This document shows, one piece after another, positions 50,659 to 59,035 of a stretch of 64,000 nucleotides of DNA. Position 1 is the first letter of the stretch, and every line of letters begins with the position of its first letter. The position numbers and the translations under genes are program-made. This DNA is from Pachyseris speciosa. Taxonomy: Eukaryota; Cnidaria; Anthozoa; Scleractinia; Pachyseridae. Below the pieces are notes generated by a model. It did not search any database and was not told where the DNA came from. It saw only the letters and a program-made list of their open reading frames with translations. The DNA is taken from assembly GCA_016490735.1 (NCBI GenBank), contig JAEMWC010000377.1:579501-643500 (forward strand), read 5' to 3'.

Positions 50659-51232
50659 GATACTTCTCTCCACTGCCGTGGCGCTACTTGAAAGAAATGT
50701 TGGTCCCCAGCCCCGACAAAAAAGATACGGAAGGGGAATAGATGATTTCCTCCGGCGTGACAAACGCCAAACACGTCTTCGTCTTCATTCAAAAAACGGC
50801 GTCGTTGAACAACATCCGAGCGAACCCCTACTTCTTTGACACCTTTGCCCTCGATGAAGGGGCGAAGTTGGCCACATGCCGCCTCAAGCACGGCAGCACC
50901 TTTTACCCCGAGGTGGAATATGAAGGAGATGACCAAAGACGGATCCGCCAGGATTTGATTGAGAACAGCTACAGACAAAATGACTACAACACCGGAACCC
51001 AGGTGAAGGCGGCCAACTACTCAACGCTTTATCCGATCGTTTACTTCTATCTCCGGGCAGCCCCACCAGGAATGTCGGGCGATGAGAAAAAGCTGGTTTT
51101 GACCTACCGGCTGAATCAAGCCGCCACAGCGGATTACAGAATGTTTGCCGCCGTTTTGTACGAGAAAGAGTTCGTCATAAGACAGGTTGGAAACGAATTG
51201 GTTGTTGTTTGAGTTGCGAGTTGAGTTGTGAG

Positions 51233-51372
51233 TTGAGTATTGGTATTTCTGCCTGCTTTTCCTCAATGAACGCAACAAAAGCACCAGCTTCAAAGGCATT
51301 CTAAAAATGTTTTCTGACGACGTACATCACAACGAGCAAGTTGTGAAAAATTATTTCATGAATATACCTTGA
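51233..51372 (+). pseudogene. Protease C-terminal remnant (A)
   Basis: The last 45 codons of the adenain-type protease (YFCLLFLNERNK, MFSDDVHHNEQVVKNYFMN) matching the end of the copy B protease. The catalytic Cys-Gly before YFC reads Tyr-Trp and everything upstream is missing. The sequence joins the MCP stop through GAGTTGCGAGTTGAGTTGTG, so one deletion removed the pX-like gene and most of the protease. 3 nt before the PLA2 start. Confidence 0.78.
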
Positions 51373-51375
51373 CCA

Positions 51376-52455
51376 ATGGCTGATTGGTATTGTGTGCGGG
51401 ACAAACGCAAAACACCAAATGTTCCTGGGTCTGAAAGGGTTGTGATGACAAAAAACAACGCTGCTGTTTTGATTGTCCTTGCGGGCACTGCGCTCGACTT
51501 CACTTTGCAACACGGGATTCCCTTTCTTGCGAAAAAAGGGGTGGAGGCTGGCCGCTATTACGCTTCTGAGGCACTTCGCAACAAACAGCTCCAGAAAAAG
51601 GCCATCAACTACGGGGTGCGCAAGGCCACTCCTGTGTTGGAAAAGGTCGGCAGCGAGCTGCTGGACCAACTTTCCACGATGGTGCGCCCCAACATCCGTT
51701 ACAAAACCGACAGGCCTGATCTCGATGGAAGAGGCCTCCCTGTTCCCTTTCCCTTCGTCGATTTCAAAAAACTGTGGAGTGTCATATCCGACCCCAAACT
51801 TTTCAAAGGCCCTGAAGTTTCAGCATACAACCGCCAATACGCGGAATACAAGCGGCAGGGCGGCACCCGCAGCTACGGCTCGTGGATAAAATGGAAGGGC
51901 TATGGAAGAGGTCTTGGGAGTCTGTTTGATCCCCGGTTTGTTTCGCAGGGTGTGTTGGTTCCCAAGTTCGCGACTGACACAAAGTTTTTGAAAGCTTTCG
52001 GCAAAGCTCTACTCCAACAGCATGGTTTCACAAATGTCCTCAAGAAAACCCTGCGCAACTACTATGGATCGGGGGTGGACATCCATGCACTGATTGGGAA
52101 ACTGCCGGCGCCAAAAAAGGGTTGGACCCTCCCTGGCCACAATCATACTGGACCTTACAACTCCTTGAACCATCAGCTGAGCTTTGATCTCGAAACGGAT
52201 GAGATCTTGGAAGTATTTCAGAAACCAACCGGCCCGTCCGATGCTGTGGCCCTGCAGCATGACGTTGATTACAGCGGTTGTGGTTTTCGAGCAAAGAAGT
52301 ACGGCGAAGACGAAAAAAAATGCAAGCATGTTGCTGACCGAAAAATGGTTAAATCTCTTGACGCGATTCCACGAAAACAGAGACAGTGGGGCCACGCACT
52401 GGCCCGCAATGCGATTAATGTGAAACAGAAACTCGGTCTTGGAGTTCCTGCTTGA
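51376..52455 (+). CDS. PLA2-like virion protein (A), intact 359 aa
   Basis: Open from MADWYCVRDKRKTPNV to the stop. N-terminal YCxxDKRKT resembles a zinc-ribbon start with one Cys replaced and its second Cys pair deleted relative to copy B. A conserved middle (AGRYYASEALRNKQLQKKA) is followed by the PLA2-like core: TGPYNSL (calcium-loop-like) and ALQHDVDYSGCG with His-Asp at 295-296, then KKCKHVADRKMV. In parvoviruses and adintovirus-like elements such domains help breach endosomal membranes; role here inferred. Roughly 24 differences from copy B over 109 aligned C-terminal residues by eye. It is the only large virion ORF of either copy without a visible break. Confidence 0.78.
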   Translation: MADWYCVRDKRKTPNVPGSERVVMTKNNAAVLIVLAGTALDFTLQHGIPFLAKKGVEAGRYYASEALRNKQLQKKAINYGVRKATPVLEKVGSELLDQLSTMVRPNIRYKTDRPDLDGRGLPVPFPFVDFKKLWSVISDPKLFKGPEVSAYNRQYAEYKRQGGTRSYGSWIKWKGYGRGLGSLFDPRFVSQGVLVPKFATDTKFLKAFGKALLQQHGFTNVLKKTLRNYYGSGVDIHALIGKLPAPKKGWTLPGHNHTGPYNSLNHQLSFDLETDEILEVFQKPTGPSDAVALQHDVDYSGCGFRAKKYGEDEKKCKHVADRKMVKSLDAIPRKQRQWGHALARNAINVKQKLGLGVPA

Positions 52456-52541
52456 GGTTTTTGAATGTGTGGTATTCCATCACTGCTCGTTGTAACTCCT
52501 CGAAAACCACTTCCTCACTTGTTTTGCCGGGTCGGCATAAT

Positions 52542-52901
52542 TCACTTGCAAGGGGCACCAAGACCCTTGGGCAACCATGGGTACACGTTGTCTATAACCC
52601 ACTTTTGTTTAATATCCTCCATCTCATACCATTGACATAACACATGATGCCGGTTCACCAACCAGCAAGCCCAGCAGCAACCGTTGCGCCGGCAAAACAT
52701 ACATTTTCCACAGCTGGTAACAAGGGTGTAGCAGTCTTCGATTTTACAAAAAGGCGCACCATCGAAAAACAGGAAAAGATCTTGGTGTACTTCACCCCAA
52801 CCAGCTTTTTTTTTGTCCTGGATTTTGGCTGCAACTGTCTCCTTGAGGATTTTTTCCCTCAACTCTGGCGGAAATTGGTTGACCCTTTCTCGCAGATTCA
52901 T
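52542..52901 (-). CDS. Viral small ORF o8 (A), F-box-like/Cys-rich, intact 119 aa
   Basis: MNLRERVNQFPPELREKI starts with an F-box-like LPxEL motif; the middle GWGEVHQDLFLFFDGAPF leads to SCGKCMFCRRNGCCWACW and VLCQWYEMEDIKQKW. At least six Cys in 20 residues suggest zinc binding. Paralogous to o6 in its first 50 residues. Convergent with PLA2. Intact, unlike the copy B homologue. Confidence 0.72.
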   Translation of the reverse strand: MNLRERVNQFPPELREKILKETVAAKIQDKKKAGWGEVHQDLFLFFDGAPFCKIEDCYTLVTSCGKCMFCRRNGCCWACWLVNRHHVLCQWYEMEDIKQKWVIDNVYPWLPKGLGAPCK

Positions 52902-52913
52902 TTGTGAGCGGTG

Positions 52914-53114
52914 CTATTCTTCTAAAGACCAACCCTCCTGCGAGGGTGTAAAAAAAATAGGAAACATGAACCGAAACAAGGGAGCCAAAAGCTCTTTGTG
53001 GATCCGATTCCAACCCATTTTTTTTCTTTCCTTCAGCTTGTTTTGGGTGTTGTGGCGACGAATGTTCTCTCGCAACTCGGGAGGGAGCGCGCGAATCTGC
53101 TCCATCAGATCCAT
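52914..53114 (-). CDS. Viral small ORF o6 (A), F-box-like, 66 aa
   Basis: MDLMEQIRALPPELRENI, then KLKERKKMGWNRIHKELLAP. The start was chosen by alignment with copy B; an upstream in-frame ATG exists at 53153. Ends 12 bp before o8. Conserved in both viral copies. Confidence 0.68.
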   Translation of the reverse strand: MDLMEQIRALPPELRENIRRHNTQNKLKERKKMGWNRIHKELLAPLFRFMFPIFFTPSQEGWSLEE

Positions 53115-53134
53115 TGCTGTCTCAGCGCAGATCT

Positions 53135-53434
53135 TCAATGGACCGTTGCCCAAAACTTTTCATCGAGCAACCAACGTTTCATATATTCCTTTTTATCAGG
53201 TTTGAGGAGTTTGAAAACTTTGAAAGAAAATTCGCCACAGGTGTCGTGGATGTTTTTTGTGTTCTTGATGAACCCCCAAGGGGATTCATCCTTTTCCAAC
53301 AAAATGCGCACGTATAACATTGGCGCGAACCCCTCCATGGAATTTTTGTCCACCCTTTCTTTCAGCCCTCTGTTTATTCTCAGAATCAACTTGCGCCTTA
53401 TGGTGTAACGTTTTGACCAATCATCGTCGCCCAT
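53135..53434 (-). CDS. Viral small ORF o5 (A), 99 aa
   Basis: MGDDDWSKRYTIRRKLILRI, LYVRILLEKDESPWGFI, KKEYMKRWLLDEKFW. Homologue of copy B 29695-29982 and paralogue of o4, sharing VRxLLxxDxSPWxFI and KKExMxxWLxDExF. Intact. Function unknown; absence of Cys or membrane segments suggests a soluble helical protein. Confidence 0.72.
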   Translation of the reverse strand: MGDDDWSKRYTIRRKLILRINRGLKERVDKNSMEGFAPMLYVRILLEKDESPWGFIKNTKNIHDTCGEFSFKVFKLLKPDKKEYMKRWLLDEKFWATVH

Positions 53435-53449
53435 TGCTCAATGGACCGT

Positions 53450-53734
53450 TTAATAGAACCCCTCGTCGGTCAGCCAGTTTTTCATGAACTCCTTTTTATC
53501 CTTGGGGAGGGAGTGAAGAACCCTGTACGATATGAGCGCGTAATCGTCAATGAAGTGGGTTTCCTTTGTTTTCAGAATGAACTGCCATGGAGACATGTCG
53601 TTTTGCAACAGTGCGCGCACGTGGCGCATTGGTGGTTTATCTGTGGACTCCTTAAATTCCTTCCCCAACCAACTGTCAATCTCGGCTATCAAAGCCTGCC
53701 TCACATTGTAGCGCAACAGGTCTGCCGCCATCAT
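53450..53734 (-). CDS. Viral small ORF o4 (A), 94 aa
   Basis: MMAADLLRYNVRQALIAEI, MRHVRALLQNDMSPWQFI, THFIDDYALISYRVLHSL, KKEFMKNWLTDEGFY. Open here while the copy B homologue is destroyed. Preceded by CCCTATTAGAGAAA (53750-53763, minus strand), a motif also found ahead of copy B small ORFs. Confidence 0.7.
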   Translation of the reverse strand: MMAADLLRYNVRQALIAEIDSWLGKEFKESTDKPPMRHVRALLQNDMSPWQFILKTKETHFIDDYALISYRVLHSLPKDKKEFMKNWLTDEGFY

Positions 53735-53749
53735 ACCCTGACAACATCT

Positions 53750-53762
53750 TTCTCTAATAGGG
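53750..53762 (-). promoter_or_regulatory. Conserved intergenic motif, occurrence 4 (copy A)
   Basis: On the minus strand CCTATTAGAGAAA, 16 nt ahead of the copy A o4 start; positionally equivalent to occurrence 3. Confidence 0.4.
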
Positions 53763-53779
53763 TGAGGGGTTAAGAAAAA

Positions 53780-53973
53780 TTACTTGATCCCAGGTGGTAA
53801 AAAACTTTTTGGGAAGGGAAGAACCTTTGTGAGGAAGTTGATTGAGTTTTTCAAAGAAAGTATTTCTTTTTGTTCGCGGTCAAGCTGATCAAATCGGTCG
53901 AATATTTCTCTCAAAGTTGGTATGTAATCACACAAAGTCTCATTTATGGTTTTGCAAAGAACTTTGCAATAAA
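53780..53973 (-). pseudogene. Viral small ORF o3 (A), truncated by a foldback insertion
   Basis: FYCKVLCKTINETLCDYIPT, LREIFDRFDQ and LSLKNSINFLTKVL align with the C-terminal half of copy B o3. Upstream sequence is replaced by the AT-rich arm of the foldback element from about 53,973, so the gene and everything outward of it are lost. Confidence 0.75.
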
Positions 53974-54196
53974 AAAACAATAATCCAAATGAAAATTAAT
54001 AAATATAAATTAATAAAAATAAAAAAAATAGTAACACTCAACAAAAGAAGGATATAAAAAGGACCAATAACATGTTTTCAGACGACACGTGACTAGCGGA
54101 GTGCTTGCAGGACAAAGGTCCAAAGTATTTTTACGACTCCAAACCACACGCGTTGTACGAGTTAGTTGTCTTCCACACTAGGAGCACCATGAATGA

Positions 54197-54551
54197 AATA
54201 GGTGGTAGGGACATACTCCATAAGAAAAGGACCATCCAAACAATCCAGGAACATTGTAACAGCTTTGACTTAGTCGACGTCTGGAGAACTCAACACCCGA
54301 ATAAGAAGCGTTATTCTTGGGCAAATGGCTCAGGAAAGATTAAATGTCGACTAGATTTCTGGCTAATTTCGAAACAATTACTGACACGCGTTACTGAAAC
54401 GGATATCAGCGCTTATTATGACTCAGATCACTCGCCTGTCACCATCTTGTTGACACCAGAAGATCAAGGCGTACCTAGAGGACCAGGGTTTTGGAAGTTT
54501 AATAATTCTCTGCTTGAGAATGAAGAGTTCGTTACAAAATTGAAGTTTTAA
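54197..54551 (+). pseudogene. L1-like endonuclease C-terminus
   Basis: FDLVDVWRTQHPNKKRYSW, then INCRLDFW-like KCRLDFWLIS and YYDSDHSPVTI, the last endonuclease blocks of L1-type ORF2. Stop at 54551 and a frame change follow. The N-terminal catalytic blocks are absent through 5' truncation. Confidence 0.82.
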
Positions 54552-54677
54552 ATCCTAAATGCTAAAGAAAAGTACAGGGAAGTTACTGATAAAAGGCTTT
54601 TTTGGGAAATGATAAAAAATGGAAATAAAGATCTTCTCCATTCGATTTGCTAAAAGAAAAGCTAAGGAAAAAGAGAT

Positions 54678-56612
54678 ATGGAATTCGAACTTCTCCGAAA
54701 ACTCCAAGATCTAAATGCTCGTATTGATGCTGCTCCAGAAGGAAGTCCTCTTGCGAACGAGGCAAAAAAGATAAAAATTAAATTAGATCAAATGGCCGAG
54801 GAGAAAACCAGAGGTTGTATTGTCAGAAGCCGAGCTCGATGGTATGAATCAGGAGAAAAATGTAATAAATATTTTCTCAACCTTTCGAAAAGAAGTTACA
54901 ATAAAAGACACATTAAAAAATTGAAATCCTCGGCGGGGTCTACAATAGAAGACTTGAAAACCAGCTTGAATGAAATGAAGAATTACTACCAACAATTATA
55001 TACTTCCCAAGGCCAACCCTCCCCTGACCAGCTATCAGACTTTCTTAATTCTGGTCCTTTACCAAGACTAGACGATGTCTCACAAAACCTTTTTGAAGGT
55101 TCCACTACTGAAGCTGAATGCTTATCTGCCATTAAAGCTTTTCAATGTAACAAGACCCCCGGAACAGACGGTCTAACAGCAGAATTCTATCTCTGTTTTT
55201 GGAAGGAGATTTCTTGCCCTTTGATTGACTGTCTCAATCACGGGGCTCTACAAGGAGAACTGTCCATCTCTCAGAGACAAGGAATTATTTTGCTAATCCC
55301 AAAAAAGGATAAGGACCTATTGTCCCTTAAAAATTGGCGTCCCATTTCGCTTTTAAATACAGATTACAAAATTGCTACTAAATGCATTGCTAAACGGCTA
55401 GAGAAAGTTCTTCCGCTACTTATAGAAAGTGATCAAACAGGATACATTAATGGCAGATTCATTGGCGAAAACATCCGTCTTATTTCTGATATTATCGCAC
55501 AACATGACCAAGGAATGATTTTCTCTCTGGATTTTGAAAAAGCGTTTGACTCGTTAGAATGGGACTACGGTGACCTCTTCCGGGTGTTAGAGGAAATGAA
55601 CTTTGGCCCAAGTTTTCGTAACTGGGACCACACATTCTATCATAATATCTCTAGCTGCATTGTAAACAATGGACACGCTTCGGAATTCATCCCCCTAAAA
55701 AGGGGAGTGAGACAAGGGTGCCCGCTTTCCGGGATGCTTTTTATTCTTGCCGTAGAGCCTCTTGCTATTCAGATCAGAACAAGCAAATCGATCAAAGGTC
55801 TTAAAACCGGAAACAAAGAATCTAAAGTCAGCCTATATGCCGATGATACCACTACTTTTATTCATGACGACTCGTCCGCAGTAGCCCTTTTAGCTTTGCT
55901 TGATCGATTCAGTACGCTATCCGGTCTGAGAATAAATAAGTCGAAAACTGAAGGGCTGTGGCTGGGATTGTGGAAAAACAGATTAGGTAATGACGAGCCT
56001 TTTGGAATCTCTTGGCCGAAGCAATACGTCTCCTCCCTCGGCGTAGTTTTCGCTTATGAAACGCACGTCGGCGAGAAAATCAACTTTGATGAACGGCTTG
56101 TTAAAATGAAAAAGGTGTTAAATCTTTGGTCGGGTCGGCGCTTGTCAATCCTGGGGCGAATTGCTATTGTCAAAACATTAGCACTGTCTAAACTTGTTTA
56201 TAATTGCTCTGTACTTGATACTCCGACCGATTTTGCTAAAGAAGTTAATAAGGTCATTTTCCTTTTCATATGGAACTTTAAGCCTGATAAAATCAAAAGA
56301 GACACAATGACAGGCCCAATCTCCAAAGGTGGCCTTAATATGGTCAATTTCGCGGACGTAGAAAAATCTCTTAAAGCTGCCTGGGTAAATCGCTATTGTT
56401 CATCGGATGGTCATCATTGGTGCGCGCTTCTTGATTCTCATCTTGAAAAATTCGGAGGCTCTTTTTTGTTTCAGTGTAATTACGATTTGAAATTCTTAGA
56501 TCTAGAGGGTCTCCCCCTCTTTTATAGGAACATTTTAACGGTCTGGCAGATCCTTCATTCCAAGGTACCCCTTAGTGTTAATGAAATTAAAGAGGAAATA
56601 CTTTTGGAATAA
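54678..56612 (+). CDS. L1-like reverse transcriptase, 644-codon frame
   Basis: Motifs TPGTDGLTAEFY, NWRPISLLNTDYKIATK, GMIFSLDFEKAFDSLEWDY, GVRQGCPLSGMLFILAVEPL and SLYADDTTTF are the RT blocks of the L1/Tx1 group (GVRQGCPLS distinguishes it from the CR1-like LINEs here). Long and open, so a relatively young insertion. The frame shifts at about 56,590 into the C-terminal part. Confidence 0.9.
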   Translation: MEFELLRKLQDLNARIDAAPEGSPLANEAKKIKIKLDQMAEEKTRGCIVRSRARWYESGEKCNKYFLNLSKRSYNKRHIKKLKSSAGSTIEDLKTSLNEMKNYYQQLYTSQGQPSPDQLSDFLNSGPLPRLDDVSQNLFEGSTTEAECLSAIKAFQCNKTPGTDGLTAEFYLCFWKEISCPLIDCLNHGALQGELSISQRQGIILLIPKKDKDLLSLKNWRPISLLNTDYKIATKCIAKRLEKVLPLLIESDQTGYINGRFIGENIRLISDIIAQHDQGMIFSLDFEKAFDSLEWDYGDLFRVLEEMNFGPSFRNWDHTFYHNISSCIVNNGHASEFIPLKRGVRQGCPLSGMLFILAVEPLAIQIRTSKSIKGLKTGNKESKVSLYADDTTTFIHDDSSAVALLALLDRFSTLSGLRINKSKTEGLWLGLWKNRLGNDEPFGISWPKQYVSSLGVVFAYETHVGEKINFDERLVKMKKVLNLWSGRRLSILGRIAIVKTLALSKLVYNCSVLDTPTDFAKEVNKVIFLFIWNFKPDKIKRDTMTGPISKGGLNMVNFADVEKSLKAAWVNRYCSSDGHHWCALLDSHLEKFGGSFLFQCNYDLKFLDLEGLPLFYRNILTVWQILHSKVPLSVNEIKEEILLE

Positions 56613-57468
56613 CCGCTTTATTAAGATCGGCGGAAAGACGGTTTTCTATAAAGCATGGATTAGCAAAGGCATTTTAAGAATTAAAGATATCCTCAATGTT
56701 CACGATAACTTCCTCTCTTTCCAAGAGCTTAAAAATACTTTTCACTTTCGTGGTACCTTTCTTGATTACGGTGGTCTTTTGGCCGCGATTCCTAAAGATT
56801 GGAAAAATGCTATCTTACATGGCAATCAGGAACACACCAATGAACCAAAGGTAACACAACTAACCGTTGGAAATGCTTCAGCAAAATATGCTCGACTAAT
56901 GTTTGCTGAGAAATCTTTCTGCCCTCCATTAATTGAATCCTATTTAAGAGAACAAACATTCACTCCTAGTGCCGTATATGAGCTTCCATTCAAAATCATC
57001 ATTGAAAATTAGCTAAGACGTTTTCAGTTCAAACTCATCCACAATATTCTTCCGACCAATCAACGCCTTTGGCAAATGAATGTTAAATCTTCTCCAAAAT
57101 GCGAACAATGTGATGCTCCTTGTGAAACTATTAGTCATATTTTTTACGAGTGTCCTGCGGTAAAAGGTTTTTGGGAAAAAGTCATAGATTGATGGAATCG
57201 TAAACGTTCTGAAAACATAAATCCCAATTCAACGGAAGTTCCTTATGGATACAAACCTGAATCTAACAGCTTTCATACTTTTAACCATTCTCTCTTAATT
57301 GCTAGATATTACGTTTACTTAGCTAGAAACAAGTTTGAGACCCCAGAGCTGGAAGTTTTCATTGTTCCCCTAGAAATTAAAATCCAGTGCGAAAGAGAAA
57401 TAGCAATAACAAACGGAAATCTTAACAAATACAGAAATAAGTGGACCACGCTGTACATTTCTGATTAG
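56575..57468 (+). pseudogene. L1-like ORF2 C-terminus with zf-RVT-like region
   Basis: Continues from the RT with stops near 57,012 and 57,190. QFKLIHNILPTNQRLWQMN followed by CEQCDAPCETISHIFYECP is the zinc-knuckle-like zf-RVT region found at the end of L1/Tx1-type ORF2. Ends before the 3' UTR at about 57,468. Confidence 0.8.
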
Positions 57469-58007
57469 TGTTGGATTTATAGTAATTTAGAAAACATTTT
57501 TCTATTTGTTCTGCTTGTTGTTGTTAATATGTTGAACATTCGCAGTTCGCTTTTTTTTGCTTGTTTGTTCATTTATTTATTTATTTTTAATTTTTTTTAT
57601 TTTTTACTGTTTCGCCTCCTTTTTATTTGCCGCCCTGTTATTGTAAAGTTTATTGTAATGTGATGTTAAATGATGTTTAATAAATAAATTATTATTTAAA
57701 AAAAATTAAAAAAATGAATGATAGAAGAAAACGATGGTGGTCATGGTGGTCCTAGTGTGGAAGACTGACTCGTACAATGCAAGTGCTTTAGAGTCGTAAG
57801 AATATTTCAGACTTTGATCTTTGTCGTGCAAGCATTCTGCTAGTCACGTGTCGTCACATTCTTATCTTTTTTAATAGCTGAAAACATGTTATTGGTCCTT
57901 TTTATATCCTTCTTTAATTAATTTTTTTTATTTTTATTAACTTGTATTTATTAATTTTCACTTTGATTATTTTTTGTACATTATTATATTTTTTTGTGGT
58001 CCCGGGT

Positions 58008-58158
58008 GGGTTGCGGATGGTTCCGGTAGGTTCCGGGTGGGTTCCGGGTTGCTCCGGTAGGTTCCGGTGGTTGCGGGTGGGTTCCGGGTGGTTCCGGTAG
58101 GTTCTGGTAGGTTCCGGTTGGTTCCGGCAGGTTCCGGTTGGTTCCGGGTTGGTTCCTC
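58008..58158. repeat. GGTTCCGGTA minisatellite
   Basis: About fifteen variants of a 10-bp unit (GGTTCCGGTA, GGTTCCGGGTG). On the minus strand it happens to be open (PEPTGTYRNQ-like repeats) but is not a credible gene. It directly follows the foldback right arm. Confidence 0.85.
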
Positions 58159-58159
58159 G

Positions 58160-59030
58160 TTTTACAGACACCCCTTCGAGAGTTCAGTTATTCATATCAT
58201 ACAACAAAAGCAGCTCAACCGATTTGAGAATCTTCTAAAACTCTGAAAACAATAACTGATAAGCCTGTGTGAGACTCCGTTCCTAAATCGCTTACAATCG
58301 ACTCCGGAAAAATAAAATTTTATTTAATCCATTTCAAAACTGCCAAAAGAGATTAAGCTACACTGTGAAATTGACAAGATAGCAAAAGTTCGCTTGTCTC
58401 GCAGCCGAACGATTCTTTCGTGCATAGCTTCATAAATATGCTGCAAATATCATTCGCGAACAGGCTAATCCTATGAAAACAAACTCAAGGCAAATTTAAT
58501 CACCTCAAGAGTTCATAAGTGTAATGTTTATAAGAAAGCAAGCCCGGTGGAGAGTAGTTGTGACCGAGATCGGCAGCTACATAGCTTGTATTTGGCTGTT
58601 GAATAATTAACTTCTTCAGTTGAATTAATTTTTCGCGCCATTTTGCATACATTACATTCCGCATAATTATGCGATTCCGCAAGTCATGTCACATGCCATT
58701 CCGCAAACTCATTCCTCCTTTTACCCTCACCGTACCACACCAGACAGTAGAAAAGACCACAGCAGCAGTAGCTAGTCCATTTCAGTGAAAACATTTCAAA
58801 ATTTTATGAACAAACGAAAAAGGAAGCCCACCTTGTATGAAGAAATGAAACAAACAACACCGAAGAAATTTGCGTTTCGATCACATTCATTTAGATGGTC
58901 AAAGGGACAACGGGCGCTTTCCATTGAACAAAAATCACCGGTAAAAATTTTCGGAATTTTGGCTGGTCGAATGGAACACGTCCGACGACTTCCCAGAATT
59001 TCGAGGTCACGTGCATTGACATTCGTATTC
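58160..59030. other. Unannotated spacer
   Basis: Possible remnant of host flank. I see no repeat or gene; the open frame from 58785 runs into the following MITE and is treated as chance. Confidence 0.4.
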
Positions 59031-59035
59031 TTTTT

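Larger units (their letters stand above)
45683..50677 (-). mobile_element. CR1-type LINE, nearly full length, GTGG target duplication
   Basis: Minus-strand insertion in copy A's MCP between GTGG at 45679-45682 and 50678-50681. 3' end (left) is a GTAG repeat (GTAGGTAGGTAGGTAGGTAG); 5' end (right) is near the ORF1 ATG. Two ORFs: ORF1 with an SGNH-esterase domain and ORF2 with endonuclease plus RT. ORF1 with esterase and a short 3' repeat fit the CR1 clade. Short target duplication, so the left edge may be off by a few bases. Confidence 0.88.
45050..51212 (+). pseudogene. Major capsid protein (A), split by a CR1 retrotransposon
   Basis: Left part 45,050-45,682 (MFRAPHLLEKVDFERINL; then AYIRVDFKFQATADG in a second frame; APVNRSFSLIRSMRV; LWVPKLRMKPAGQKL near the break). 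Right part 50,682-51,212 (VTNAKHVFVFIQKTASL, GSTFYPEVEYEGDDQ, YNTGTQVKAANYSTLYPI, TADYRMFAAVL, end QVGNELVVV). Total about 390 codons. Several frameshifts before 45,570 and a TAG near 50,739. Homologue of the copy B MCP. Hexon identity inferred from order between core protein and protease. Confidence 0.72.
28285..53973. mobile_element. Endogenous Polinton/adintovirus-like element: two inverted partial copies
   Basis: Two diverged copies of one virus-like gene set lie in opposite orientation with a junction near 39,015-39,022. Copy B (left): small ORFs (+), then PLA2, protease, pX-like, MCP (-). Copy A (right): K, L, fibre, ATPase, then N1, N2, minor capsid, core, MCP, protease remnant, PLA2 (+) and small ORFs (-). 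A packaging ATPase, adenain-type protease and jelly-roll capsid proteins together define Polinton/adintovirus-like elements. No DNA polymerase B or integrase is present. Frameshifts and four later transposon insertions show that both copies are dead as units. True termini and target duplication were not found. Confidence 0.8.
54197..57713 (+). mobile_element. 5'-truncated L1/Tx1-like LINE with ATGAATGA target duplication
   Basis: Flanked by ATGAATGA at 54189-54196 and 57714-57721. Contains the end of the endonuclease, a full reverse transcriptase, a zf-RVT-like C-terminal region, a 3' UTR and an A-rich tail with AATAAATAAATT. Inserted at the exact centre of the foldback element. 5' truncation removed the N-terminal endonuclease and any ORF1. 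Confidence 0.9.
53973..57985. mobile_element. Foldback (long-TIR) element split by an L1-like LINE
   Basis: The left arm (about 53,973-54,196) and right arm (57,714-about 57,985) are inverted copies of about 220-270 bp: AAGGATATAAAAAGGACCAA, TAACATGTTTTCAG, GACGACACGTGACTAGC and CTTCCACACTAGGA occur in both. Without the LINE the element would be a hairpin with a loop of about 25 bp. It lies inside viral gene o3 of copy A. The arms carry a TATAAAA box. No transposase. The outermost edge is blurred by A/T-rich sequence. Confidence 0.82.

Noticed and set aside
28285..53973. CRISPR-like array or retroviral element explanation for the repeated block
   Set aside because: No regularly spaced short repeats, and no gag/pol or LTR pair; the gene set is Polinton-like.
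53973..54196. Foldback arm as the native terminal inverted repeat of the viral element
   Set aside because: It interrupts gene o3, is not found at the left end near 28,285, and its partner arm lies just beyond the LINE at 57,714.
57914..58171. Minus-strand frame rich in PEPTxxYRNQ repeats
   Set aside because: It is the translation of a 10-bp minisatellite; any such array stays open in one frame.
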